Origin: Spirochaetales bacterium
GTDB taxonomy: Bacteria; Spirochaetota; Spirochaetia; DTKZ01
Direction of reading: 5' to 3'
DNA: 14,818 bases
Assembly: GCA_031266855.1 (NCBI GenBank)
Contig: JAISAF010000263.1
Span: forward strand, 1 to 14,818
Shown: in pieces, positions 1-7,126 of the stretch
Numbering within the stretch: the stretch's first letter is position 1
Layout of the letters: each line of letters starts with the position of its first letter
Notes under the pieces: model-generated
Told to the model about the DNA's origin: nothing
Database searches by the model: none
The model's input: the letters and a program-made list of their open reading frames with translations, nothing else
Program-made: the position numbers and the translations under genes

Positions 1-360
1 CTGGTGACACATCACGCAAAGTGCGACCAGCGGGTTATACTCGGCATAATTGCAGGGCAATTATGCGGCCCCGGAATTGCCTGTGGCAATTCCGGGGGCT
101 GGTTCCAGGCTGCCGCGCACGCGGGGCTGATCGCAAAAATTGCGGAGCAATTTTTGCGGGGGTTCCGTTTACGGTCCTGGTTAGCCGCTGGTGCGCGCGC
201 AAGGGATTGCAGCGGAAAGCCCGCAGGAAAGCGCATGGGCGCTTTCCGAGGACTTGGAGCGGAAAGCCCGGTTTTTGGCGCGGAGCGCCAAAAATGCGCC
301 CGAAGACGGTCGCTTTCCGATAGGTATAGGATTGTAGTGGGCGCTCACGCGCCCCCGGAA
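1..360. repeat. Mosaic palindromic repeat, copy A
   Basis: No credible gene is seen here; the open frames run through repeat modules. The stretch holds a series of hairpins with tiny loops: 45-65 (9-bp arms, loop AGG), 69-97 (13-bp arms, loop TGT), 132-158 (12-bp arms, loop GGA), 226-247 (9-bp arms, loop ATGG), 272-294 (10-bp arms, loop GGA) and 339-354 (6-bp arms). Between them lie linkers that recur elsewhere in the window, such as GATTGCAGCGGAAAGCCC and GGACTTGGAGCGGAAAGCCC (minus-oriented unit) and CGAAGACGGTCGCTTTCCGA (plus-oriented, shared with 12271-12290). The orientation changes inside this copy, so modules have been rearranged. It lies just beyond the 3' end of the 405-2318 gene and could form structure in that gene's trailer. 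Confidence 0.85.
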
Positions 361-404
361 TGGGCCCAAATTCTGAAATTGTAAATGGATTATTAAACAG
401 GTTC

Positions 405-2318
405 TTATTCCCCGGCAGACCCCTGCCCTCCGGCGGAAACAGGAGCATCCGTCCCGGCCTTCTCTTCGGGGACAAAGGACATAAAAAATTCCTCTTCGCG
501 GCTGCGGTGTTCGTACTTTGCCATGAAAAGTTTTTCCTGCGGAATATAATACGCGCCGATAGTGTAACGTTCAAAGTTTAAATCAATCCGCCACGGAATT
601 TTGCGCAGTTGGATTTCCGTATACTGTTTCGCGCCCCGTAAAACAAAGTGATGGGTTTCCCCCGGAGGGAACTGAAAACGGAAAAGATATCTTTCCGGCT
701 GTATACTCAGGTTCGTCAGATTCGCTGCCGTATACAGCCATACGCCGGGCCCAAGCGCGGGACTCAAATCGATAAAACGCGGATAATACGGATTGTCGCT
801 CCGTATAAGAGTATACAGCTCCTCCGCCGCGATACGGCCCTCCGTACCTTTCAGCGCGGAATCCGCCACAAGAATATTTTTCGGAAGAAAGCCCTGCCGG
901 TCAGCCAGATTCAGGGCCGATATGATAAGATCGCGCCCGATAGATTCAAGAACAGGGTCTTTGTCGATCTCTCCCGCGCGGATACACACGCGGCCCGCGA
1001 GTACAGACAAATACACATCAATTCTGCCTGGAGCATTCTCAAGGAAAAAACCTTCCTTGATTTTTATAATCGCGGGGAAAATTTTACTATTCATCAACGC
1101 GGCAAAACGTTTCAAAACCCCGGCGTCCGCATCGTCTACTGTAAGAGCTTCGTGGTAATTCATCAGCATGCCAAGCGCCGCGGGAAAGGAAACAGTTTGC
1201 AGGTTTACCGCCTGCGCGAATTTCAGGATTTCGTCCTTCAACCCCGCCGCTCCCCGCGCGGCGGCAAAGCGCACAAGATCCTGCCTGCTCCAGACCGCAG
1301 CATCGCGGGCCTGGACAAGAGATAAAATACGGGCGGACTCCCTCGTGTCATCCATCTGAAGCCGGGAAAAATGCTCCTGCAAGTTTCCCAAAAAAGCCGA
1401 ACTCAAGAAACTTAAAGAAGCCGGATTCAGGGAAACAGCCTGTAGTACCTGCTCACGGGCGCTGCGGTAGTCGCCGCGGCTCAGGGCTTCCGCCAAATAA
1501 GCCACAGCAAGGTTTTCCTGAAAACCCTGCCTGTTTGCCGCGTCCACCCATCTGCCAGTCCCCGCCGAAAAGCGGCCTGTCTTCCAGCCCTGATACACCC
1601 CATCCAGGTACTCCGTTGTCCTTCGGGACAAAGCCTCCACCGAAGTCGTGGTATTCATCTGATTCGCGTACCACTGCCGGAAATTTTCTTTTGTATCCTC
1701 CGCCGGGGGACCAAAACTCAAAAGCGCGCTTCCCCGCTCAGGAACAACAACAAGAAGCTGCCGCGCCATATCTATAGACGATTTATCCGGCAGCGAAAGA
1801 AGATAACTTTTTTGCCCATGATCGACCGAAAGGATAGGCATCCTCTCGACACTGTTCACCTTCGCCCCATCAACAGCGGAAAACTCAATAATAAGAGACT
1901 CCACCTCTCCCGCCGCCTGAGCGCCAATATCCGCCTGAATCGTCAGAAGCACCTGCGAAGAATCAAAAATAAAAGACAGGCTTACATCAGAATCAAAAAC
2001 CACATCGAAACCCGTCTCCGTCCTGCCGTATGAAACAGGATTCAGTTTCCGCGCCGCCCCGTCCCGGTACACAAGCCGCGCCCCATGACTCCCCCCAAAA
2101 GAAAAATCAACCCCCCGGTAACGCAGATGCAAATCCTCTATCTCCTTTCCCCCGCCCCCTTCATCCCCCCGGCTCATCGTCCCAGTCAAAATAAGCCCGG
2201 TAAAGGAATCAAGAAATTTCTCGCTACTCCTGGAGAACTGTAAAAAAAGCAAACCAAAAATGACCGCGATATAAAAAAGAGGAATCAGGAAATACGTCCT
2301 GTAATAACGAAAACTCAT
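405..2318 (-). CDS. Large membrane-anchored protein of unknown function
   Basis: About 637 residues from the chosen ATG. An N-terminal hydrophobic segment (about residues 8-28) reads as a signal anchor or uncleaved signal. A Gly/Glu-rich linker follows (about 49-60), then a beta-rich stretch to about residue 210 and a mostly helical region from about 215, including a TPR-like piece (about 265-300) with repeated Ala/Leu helices. The C-terminus is polar and low in complexity. I do not recognise the family. The frame stays open upstream to 2555, but those codons run through the mosaic repeat, so a later start is needed. ATG 2318 lies 10 bases after a good -10 box; ATG 2363 is an alternative with no visible ribosome-binding site. 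A cell-envelope role is plausible from the anchor only. Stop is TAA. Confidence 0.8.
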   Translation of the reverse strand: MSFRYYRTYFLIPLFYIAVIFGLLFLQFSRSSEKFLDSFTGLILTGTMSRGDEGGGGKEIEDLHLRYRGVDFSFGGSHGARLVYRDGAARKLNPVSYGRTETGFDVVFDSDVSLSFIFDSSQVLLTIQADIGAQAAGEVESLIIEFSAVDGAKVNSVERMPILSVDHGQKSYLLSLPDKSSIDMARQLLVVVPERGSALLSFGPPAEDTKENFRQWYANQMNTTTSVEALSRRTTEYLDGVYQGWKTGRFSAGTGRWVDAANRQGFQENLAVAYLAEALSRGDYRSAREQVLQAVSLNPASLSFLSSAFLGNLQEHFSRLQMDDTRESARILSLVQARDAAVWSRQDLVRFAAARGAAGLKDEILKFAQAVNLQTVSFPAALGMLMNYHEALTVDDADAGVLKRFAALMNSKIFPAIIKIKEGFFLENAPGRIDVYLSVLAGRVCIRAGEIDKDPVLESIGRDLIISALNLADRQGFLPKNILVADSALKGTEGRIAAEELYTLIRSDNPYYPRFIDLSPALGPGVWLYTAANLTNLSIQPERYLFRFQFPPGETHHFVLRGAKQYTEIQLRKIPWRIDLNFERYTIGAYYIPQEKLFMAKYEHRSREEEFFMSFVPEEKAGTDAPVSAGGQGSAGE

Positions 2319-2328
2319 AACGAAATAC

Positions 2329-2357
2329 AGAATACCAAATCTCCTGAGTATCGGCAA
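2329..2357 (-). promoter_or_regulatory. Putative promoter, near-leaderless
   Basis: Reading the minus strand, TTGCCG (2352-2357) and TATTCT (2329-2334) are separated by 17 bases, and the -10 box ends 10 bases before ATG 2318. Transcription would then start only about three bases before the ATG. An AGGAGA lies inside the spacer, so it would not be in the mRNA. Inference from pattern only. Confidence 0.45.
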
Positions 2358-2409
2358 GAGCATTCGGGGGCATACTTGAGGATAAACGCATAGGATTTTT
2401 TTTCTTATG

Positions 2410-2640
2410 GTTTGAGCGCCTTTTTGGCGCTCCGCGCCAAAAACCGGGCTTTCCGCTCCAAGTCCTCGGCCCGCCTGCGGCGGGCCTGTGGGCTTTCCGC
2501 TACAATCCCTGGCGCGCGCCCAGCGACAGCCAGTGGGATAGTGAATGCGAAGCATTCACTATCCCACTGGCAATCCTTGGCGCCCCCCGGGCTTTTCGCG
2601 CTTCGCGCGGCATGACTCCCTGGCAATGCCGCGGCCCTGG
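2410..2640 (+). repeat. Mosaic palindromic repeat, copy B
   Basis: Fills most of the gap upstream of the 405-2318 gene. In order: hairpin 1 at 2421-2443 (10-bp arms, loop TCC, same stem as 272-294 in copy A), the linker CCGGGCTTTCCGCT plus CCAAGTCCTC, hairpin 2 at 2468-2486 (8-bp arms, loop TGC), the linker GGGCTTTCCGCTACAATCCC, then CTGGCGCGCGCCCAGCG. After this comes a much longer hairpin at 2529-2571 (20-bp perfect arms, loop GAA) and an inverted repeat CGCGGCAT/ATGCCGCG (2606-2633, 12-base loop). No gene is credible in 2319-2735. Confidence 0.85.
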
Positions 2641-2712
2641 GGGCATACGAAAATGAACAAGAGCCCCCCGGCGCACGCGGTCGCGCCGCGCCCCAAGCCG
2701 CATGGGCTGGTA

Positions 2713-2723
2713 GGGGGGGGGGG
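2713..2723. repeat. Homopolymeric G tract (11 G)
   Basis: Eleven consecutive G on the plus strand, exactly between the GC-rich repeat DNA and the AT-rich island, 12 bases beyond the stop of the 2736-3347 gene. Tracts of this length slip during replication. Poly-G tracts are known to vary in length in front of some T. pallidum genes, but here the tract is downstream of the nearest gene. Confidence 0.9.
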
Positions 2724-2735
2724 TACACGATTATT

Positions 2736-3347
2736 CTATACATTATATTCTATTTCATTATTTTTTATATATTCATTCAGCATTTCTTTATTCCCGCTTT
2801 TAATTATTTTTATAATCTCAATTTCTTTTTTTACTTCATCTGCGCAAAATTGCTCAAGATATTTTTCCATTTTTTCGTCGAGAATATAATAATCTTCCAG
2901 ATTATTTTTCGTTTCATATTCTTTACATTTTATATAGTCTACTATTTCTATCATATTATCAGAACACAATTCTATATATTCTTTTTTGTTTTCTTTAATA
3001 TATTCAAGAATGTGTATAACTATTACAACATAACAAAAGAACAATTGTTTTTCAATGCCACTCTCAATATCATCATCCAGTAATAATTTTTCCAGAATTT
3101 CCATGTCCGCGTCTATTTCATTTATTTTTATCTGATTATAATAAATTTTATTTATTATTTCATTCAATATATTTTCTATTTTATCTTTGGGAATAATTCC
3201 GTTCAAATATTCTATACCATACGTTTCTGAGTTTATAAATACCTGGGGTAAATGTTTCAACCTGTTTATACAAGCCAGCGCAAACATAATATTCTGTTCA
3301 AAACTTAAACCATTTATTGAATCATATATTATTTTATTGCTGTTCAT
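2736..3347 (-). CDS. DUF416/YjaG-like protein (tentative)
   Basis: 203 residues, soluble, no signal peptide, very rich in Ile, Lys, Asn and Glu. The spacing of residues 14-45 (LSFEQ, then FALACINRL, then a Pro and an aromatic) and the later acidic LLLDDD (88-93), followed by a hydrophobic helix (103-117) and ELCSDNM (126-132), resembles my memory of the DUF416 family typified by E. coli YjaG. That is a recollected pattern, not a search result. The function of that family is unknown. The start is well supported: GGAGG lies 7 bases before ATG 3347. Base composition is far more AT-rich than the flanking operons, which suggests recent transfer. The gene follows 3515-4030 on the same strand, with two hairpins between them, so it may have its own promoter. 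Confidence 0.85.
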   Translation of the reverse strand: MNSNKIIYDSINGLSFEQNIMFALACINRLKHLPQVFINSETYGIEYLNGIIPKDKIENILNEIINKIYYNQIKINEIDADMEILEKLLLDDDIESGIEKQLFFCYVVIVIHILEYIKENKKEYIELCSDNMIEIVDYIKCKEYETKNNLEDYYILDEKMEKYLEQFCADEVKKEIEIIKIIKSGNKEMLNEYIKNNEIEYNV

Positions 3348-3412
3348 TTGTATTCCTCCAGGTTTTAATTATTAGACCTGTTCAATAATCTTTGGTTCTC
3401 TCACAAGTCTAT

Positions 3413-3442
3413 GGAGTTTGCCGCAAAATGGCGGCAAACTCC
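3413..3442 (+). terminator. Hairpin followed by T run
   Basis: GGAGTTTGCCGC (3413-3424), loop AAAATG, GCGGCAAACTCC (3431-3442): 12-bp perfect arms, followed on the plus strand by GCTG and TTTTT. It has terminator form on the plus strand, although no plus-strand gene leads into it. On the minus strand it sits in the leader region of the 2736-3347 gene. Confidence 0.5.
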
Positions 3443-3470
3443 GCTGTTTTTATATTAAAACTATTCCCGA

Positions 3471-3502
3471 AGCTGTGTAGAAACTGAGGTTTCTGCACAG
3501 CT
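3471..3502. repeat. AGCTGTG...GTTTCT hairpin downstream of the DUF6560-like gene
   Basis: AGCTGTGTAGAAAC (3471-3484), loop TGAG, GTTTCTGCACAGCT (3489-3502): 14-bp arms with one mismatch that becomes a G-U pair in RNA. It begins 12 bases beyond the stop of the 3515-4030 gene and may act as its 3' stem-loop. A degenerate relative sits upstream of that gene at 4151-4180. Confidence 0.65.
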
Positions 3503-3514
3503 CTATTATTTTAC

Positions 3515-4030
3515 TTAATTCTCAAATGGAATTTGTTCGTTTTTCAACCGGGAAATAAGCACGTTATAACCTCTGCAATTAAATTCTACTGAAAATAATT
3601 TCCCTTTTTCATCGTATGCTTTAATTTGCTGTCCGTTTTTTAATTTTATTTTCGTTATTGAACCAATTGAAAAGGTTTTCCTTTTCCCAAAAAAAGGAGT
3701 ATATATTATTTGATCATTCTCTATTTTCAGTTCCCATTTTATACAATAAAGTGCCATTAAAATTCCAGCAATAGAGAACAGCGCGAAACAAAGATAAATC
3801 CACCATTCGGCCGTATCGTTCGGAAATATTGTCATAAGTATAATCAAAGAGAAAAAGAAAAGCGCGCATATTATACCTATCCAAAGAACGATTTTTGACT
3901 GGTGAACCAAAAAGTATTTTTTGTCCATGTTTTTTTCGGATTTTTTTACTTCTTTTTTTATGAAAATAAAAATTACCCACACTAAAAGCCATACCAGAAT
4001 GGGTATAATTATATACCTTATATTGAACAT
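3515..4030 (-). CDS. DUF6560-like membrane protein with PH-like C-terminus
   Basis: 171 residues. Three hydrophobic segments (about 6-24, 47-68, 77-97) are followed by a soluble C-terminal domain (98-170) with alternating beta strands, the look of a PH-type fold. The block YTPFFGKRKTF (110-120) and the ending NVLISRLKNEQIPFE (156-170) match my memory of the DUF6560 family, whose function is unknown. AGGAGG lies 8 bases before ATG 4030, so the start is firm. Strong AT bias, shared with the next gene downstream and unlike the surrounding GC-richer operons, points to acquisition. Related hairpins bracket it on both sides, so it may have moved as a unit. It has a near-consensus promoter of its own. 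Confidence 0.85.
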   Translation of the reverse strand: MFNIRYIIIPILVWLLVWVIFIFIKKEVKKSEKNMDKKYFLVHQSKIVLWIGIICALFFFSLIILMTIFPNDTAEWWIYLCFALFSIAGILMALYCIKWELKIENDQIIYTPFFGKRKTFSIGSITKIKLKNGQQIKAYDEKGKLFSVEFNCRGYNVLISRLKNEQIPFEN

Positions 4031-4065
4031 GATGTTTTCCTCCTAAGAATTGTAAGGTGATTATT

Positions 4066-4106
4066 ATCATAAAATAGTATATTGATAATGTCAATCTTTT
4101 ATCAAT
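4066..4106 (-). promoter_or_regulatory. Sigma70-type promoter with inverted repeat over -35
   Basis: On the minus strand, TTGACA (4089-4094), 17 bases, then TATGAT (4066-4071), about 35 bases before ATG 4030. The -35 hexamer lies inside an inverted repeat ATTGATAA (4081-4088) N10 TTATCAAT (4099-4106), which could be a repressor site. No regulator is encoded beside it. Confidence 0.6.
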
Positions 4107-4150
4107 AACTGTGCTATGCGCAATGGAAACAGGGCATCGGCGTTTACAGA

Positions 4151-4180
4151 GCTATTCGAAAACTTCAGTTTCTGAATAAC
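4151..4180. repeat. Degenerate hairpin upstream of the DUF6560-like gene
   Basis: GCTATTCGAAAAC (4151-4163), loop TTCA, GTTTCTGAATAAC (4168-4180); 10 of 13 positions pair. It shares the GTTTCT arm and AGCT-like edge with the better hairpin at 3471-3502, on the other side of the gene. Confidence 0.4.
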
Positions 4181-4227
4181 TTCGATGTAAAAAGGATTTT
4201 TTTTCAGTGTCAAAATTCTTTAAAAAA

Positions 4228-4300
4228 GATTCACCACGAAGAAGTCGAAAAAAAAACCTAAAGAGCAAAAACTTCTTTGACTTTGCGGTAGAAATTCTAA
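4228..4300 (+). repeat. CACCACGAAG-type interspersed repeat, copy 1
   Basis: Starts GATTCACCACGAAG and ends CTTTGCGGTAGAAATTC. The ends are imperfect inverted repeats (ACCACGAAG against CTTTGCGGT). The interior CTAAAGAGCAAAA recurs in the inverted copy at 13680-13767. It lies in the gene-free gap 4095-4545, next to mosaic repeat copy C. Confidence 0.65.
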
Positions 4301-4543
4301 CAAGGCGCCTGGCGCCATCGCCGAATTGTACAAGGCAGGAGCCTTGCTTTTAGTGCGGCGTAGTCTGGAGACTACGCCGGGCAGGGCCGTTTGACGGTCT
4401 GTGTTAGGCGCTGGTGCGCGCGCCAGGGATTGCAGCGGAAAGCCCACAGGATTTGCATTGGCAAATCCGAGGACTTGGAGCGGAAAGCCCGGTTCCGCGC
4501 CGGACGGGAGTCCGGCGCGGAAGGCGCCCAAAAGCATGCTTTT
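4301..4543 (-). repeat. Mosaic palindromic repeat, copy C
   Basis: Minus-oriented, directly downstream of the CHR gene ending at 4546. On the plus strand: a GGCGCC-T-GGCGCC palindrome (about 4302-4315), a hairpin at 4331-4346 (6-bp arms), a hairpin at 4356-4379 (11-bp arms around GG), hairpin 2 at 4449-4468 (8-bp arms, loop ATTG), the linker GGACTTGGAGCGGAAAGCCC, hairpin 1 at 4493-4522 (13-bp arms, loop GGGA), then AAAAGCATGCTTTT (4530-4543), a 14-bp perfect palindrome. Hairpin 1 is the first strong stem after the operon stop but has no following U tract, so a terminator role is only possible. Confidence 0.8.
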
Positions 4544-4545
4544 TT

Positions 4546-5136
4546 TCAGGTCATGATCATTCCCAGTATGGCGGACAGGACAACGGCGGGAATTGGTTTT
4601 AATTTGAATACTTTTGATTCGATGAGGATGATGAGAAAAATAATCAGGGTGGGGATGCGAAGGTCGGTAAAGCCGAGGCGCAGGACTTCGCCGGGAAGGA
4701 TGGCGAAACCTTTCCATTCGGGGTAACTTATGAAAAACGACATGCGGGCAAAGAAGATTACCGCGGCGGCGATAAGGCCCACGGTGGCGGGGCGGATGCC
4801 GGTCAGGATTGAATTGACGGTATGGCTTTCCTTGAATTTCTGGAGGAAGTGCGTTACCAGAATTACCAGGATAAACGAGGGCAGGGTTACGCCAAGGGTG
4901 GCGGCGGCGGAACCGAATACACCGGCGACACGGTAGCCTATGTAGGTGGCGGCGTTCACCGCGATGGGGCCGGGGGTCATTTGCGAGATGGCGACAATGT
5001 CGGCGAACTCCCGAACCGGAATCCAGTTGTGGGCGATAATTTCGCTTTGCATCATGGGAACCATCGCGTAGCCGCCGCCGTAACTGAAAAGTCCGATTTT
5101 GAAAAACGACCAGACAAGCTGGAGTACGCTTATCAT
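4546..5136 (-). CDS. CHR-domain (chromate transporter family) protein, second of pair
   Basis: 196 residues, one CHR domain, highly hydrophobic with about six predicted membrane segments. Family signatures are visible: GGG near residues 20-22 in the first hydrophobic region, and TPGPIAVNAATYIGYRVAG at 54-72. It is the single-domain (short-chain) form, half the size of two-domain ChrA, and such forms normally work as a pair encoded side by side, as here. The ATG overlaps the stop of the upstream partner by four bases (ATGA) and has no clear Shine-Dalgarno, so translation is probably coupled. Known CHR proteins export chromate, or have unknown physiological anions; in an anaerobe next to a glycerate kinase the substrate is open. 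Symbols chrA/ywrA-like are avoided because the substrate is not shown. Confidence 0.93.
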   Translation of the reverse strand: MISVLQLVWSFFKIGLFSYGGGYAMVPMMQSEIIAHNWIPVREFADIVAISQMTPGPIAVNAATYIGYRVAGVFGSAAATLGVTLPSFILVILVTHFLQKFKESHTVNSILTGIRPATVGLIAAAVIFFARMSFFISYPEWKGFAILPGEVLRLGFTDLRIPTLIIFLIILIESKVFKLKPIPAVVLSAILGMIMT

Positions 5137-5699
5137 GGTTTGCCCGTTTTTATTTTTATGATTCCCATTACAAGCCCGGCAAGGCCGCAGGCAAAAATAA
5201 CGGGGATCGCGTTTATGTTAAAAACAACCAGGGCCAGAAACGCGAGAGCGCCTAAAATCCAGGCGGGGGGATTACGCAGTATGGTCCTGCCCAGTTTTAT
5301 GGCTGCCAGAAGAATCAGCGCGGTAACTCCGGCGCGCACGCCCGTGAAGGCTTTTTGAATCATGGTATTGTTCTGCATGTTGATAAAAAAAACGGCTATA
5401 GCAAGAATGCAGAAAAAGGAGGGAATAATCATACCCAGAGCCGCGGCAATCGCTCCGGCGATACCCCCGACCTTGTAGCCAATACAAAGGGAAGTATTAA
5501 TGGCGATAACGCCGGGAAGGGACTGCGCGACAGCGAAGATGTCAACGATTTCCTCCTGCGTTACCCAGCCGCGGACTTCGACAAACTCCCGTTCCATCAA
5601 GGGCAGCATGGCAAGTCCGCCGCCGATAGTAAACGTACCGATTTTTGAAAAAGACAGGAGCATTACCACCATGTCTTTTATATGTATCCCTTCCCGCAT
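5133..5699 (-). CDS. CHR-domain (chromate transporter family) protein, first of pair
   Basis: 188 residues, one CHR domain, about six membrane segments. GGG at 26-28 (in TIGGGLAMLPLME) and PGVIAINTSLCIGYKVGG at 62-79 correspond to the same motifs in its partner. The two proteins are clearly paralogous but divergent, as expected for a heterodimeric short-chain pair with opposite membrane orientation (established for other short-chain CHR pairs). A GGAAGGAA sequence ends about 7 bases before ATG 5699. The gene is third in the operon, 53 bases after the glycerate kinase stop. Confidence 0.93.
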   Translation of the reverse strand: MREGIHIKDMVVMLLSFSKIGTFTIGGGLAMLPLMEREFVEVRGWVTQEEIVDIFAVAQSLPGVIAINTSLCIGYKVGGIAGAIAAALGMIIPSFFCILAIAVFFINMQNNTMIQKAFTGVRAGVTALILLAAIKLGRTILRNPPAWILGALAFLALVVFNINAIPVIFACGLAGLVMGIIKIKTGKP

Positions 5700-5715
5700 A
5701 TTCCCGTTCCTTCCA

Positions 5716-5757
5716 CCCGCCTGCCGCGTACCTGCCCGCTGCTTACCTGCCGCTACC
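5716..5757. repeat. Degenerate short tandem repeat in operon spacer
   Basis: On the plus strand, TACCTGCC-like units recur with GC-rich filler (CCTGCCGCGTA, CCTGCCCGCTGCTTA, CCTGCCGCTA, CCTGA). They fill most of the 53-base gap between the kinase stop and the first CHR gene, just ahead of its ribosome-binding site. Confidence 0.5.
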
Positions 5758-7126
5758 TGATAATCGTTATCTGCACATCACAGACATTCGTATTTGTAGG
5801 ACCTGGTTTGCATAAGAACCCTATTTTATCAAAATAATGATAAGAATCGTTAGCGGCAAGATAATCCTGAATCCGCAAGTCCGCTTTTTTTCCCGCGGCA
5901 AGCACATCAAGATCGGCAAAGGCTCCAGCCGCGTCCGTGGGGCCGTCGTTCCCGTCCGTGGAAGCCGCCAGAAACCAGATGCCTTCGGAGTCTTCCGGGT
6001 TTGCCTCAATCTCCGACAGGAAGGACAGGGCCATTTCCTGATTCCTGCCGCCTTTCCCCGTTCCGCGCAGGGTAACAGTTGTTTCGCCGCCCGCGATAAT
6101 ACAGGCGGGTTTCTTAAGCGCAAGTTCGTGTTTCATCACATCGCGGGCGATCCCTATATAAAAACGCGCGGCTTCACGGGCCTCGCCGGTTACTTCGGAG
6201 GAAAGGACAAGCGTTGTGTACCCAAGCTCCTTTGCCTTTCGCCGCGCCGCCAGCAAAGCCCCATAGTTGGAACCAATAAGAATGTTTTTTACTTTTTTGA
6301 AAGCCTTGTCGCCTTTTTTCGGGGTTTCCGGCAGTTTTCCTTCCGCGCCCATTTGCAACACCTGCCACGCGGCGGCAGGCAGCTTCGAGGCAATGCCGAA
6401 TTTTTCGACCAGGTTTATGGCTTCCTTATATGTGGAATTATCCGGCACGGCAAGACCCGAGGCGATGGAATCCAGCCTGTCGCCCACAACGTCGGAAAGA
6501 ATCAGGTTTACCGACTCCGCGGGCTGGGAAAGCTGGGCAAGCCGCCCCCCCTTAATGCCGGACAAATGCTTGCGGATACAGTTAATCTCTTTTATATTCG
6601 CGCCACAAGCCAGAAGCGCCTTGGTCGTGGCCTGTTTGTCCTCCAGGCTCAACGCATGATGACCTTGCGCGTCGTCCCAGGCATAGGGAAAACTTAAGAG
6701 CGCCGAACCCCCGCCAGAAATCAGGTTGAAAATCAAAGTTTTCGCGTCCGCCCCTTCGCAGAGCTTCGCGATTGATGTACCAGCCTCCACGGAACCCGCG
6801 TCGGGAACAGGATGACCCGCCATAATCATTTTAACCCGGGAAAGTTTTTCCGTATGGCCGGGCTTCACCGCGATAAGCCCCTCGTGAATACGATCCCCTA
6901 GGATTTCCTCAACAGCAAGCGCCATCTTCGCCGTCGCCTTTCCGGCGCCCAGAACCAGGACGCGTTTGTACTTTGACAAATCCCAGACGAGAGTTTCGCC
7001 ATCCGTCTTAATAGACAAAGTATTCTTCTTCACCGACATTCTTTCTTTAATCATTAAATACGGATCGACCCTGTGCAGCGCGGCCTGAAAAATATCCGAT
7101 AAATCCTTACGCGCGTTTTTACTCAT
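5753..7126 (-). CDS. Glycerate 2-kinase (DUF4147/MOFRL type)
   Basis: 457 residues, normal length for the family. It phosphorylates glycerate with ATP to 2-phosphoglycerate in the cytoplasm and so feeds glycolysis. An N-terminal DUF4147 domain (about 10-250) carries LGAGKA (59-64, with the conserved Lys63) and ISGGGSALL (136-144). A C-terminal MOFRL domain (about 283-450) carries AGGETTVTLRGTGKGGRNQE (345-364) and STDGNDGPTDAAGA (389-402). The usual GPTGTNV near the C-terminus reads GPTNTNV (442-448), a minor departure. AAGGAG lies 8 bases before ATG 7126, and the ATG overlaps the stop of the TPR gene (ATGA). Being in an operon with a CHR transporter pair hints at an organic-acid route, but the link is inferred. 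Confidence 0.95.
   Translation of the reverse strand: MSKNARKDLSDIFQAALHRVDPYLMIKERMSVKKNTLSIKTDGETLVWDLSKYKRVLVLGAGKATAKMALAVEEILGDRIHEGLIAVKPGHTEKLSRVKMIMAGHPVPDAGSVEAGTSIAKLCEGADAKTLIFNLISGGGSALLSFPYAWDDAQGHHALSLEDKQATTKALLACGANIKEINCIRKHLSGIKGGRLAQLSQPAESVNLILSDVVGDRLDSIASGLAVPDNSTYKEAINLVEKFGIASKLPAAAWQVLQMGAEGKLPETPKKGDKAFKKVKNILIGSNYGALLAARRKAKELGYTTLVLSSEVTGEAREAARFYIGIARDVMKHELALKKPACIIAGGETTVTLRGTGKGGRNQEMALSFLSEIEANPEDSEGIWFLAASTDGNDGPTDAAGAFADLDVLAAGKKADLRIQDYLAANDSYHYFDKIGFLCKPGPTNTNVCDVQITIIR

Noticed and set aside
4..384. Open frames of 60-179 codons in 1-580 on both strands
   Set aside because: They run through hairpin and linker modules shared with other intergenic copies; the translated pieces recur in unrelated frames.
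2405..2743. 112-codon minus-strand frame upstream of the large membrane protein
   Set aside because: Overlaps copy B throughout and the G tract.
4290..4420. Integron attC-like site (TCTAACA ... GTTAGGC)
   Set aside because: Only the outer 7-mers look right; the first breaks the RYYYAAC rule and no L boxes or integrase were found.
5837..6697. 286-codon plus-strand frame
   Set aside because: Antisense shadow of the glycerate kinase, whose motifs are unmistakable.
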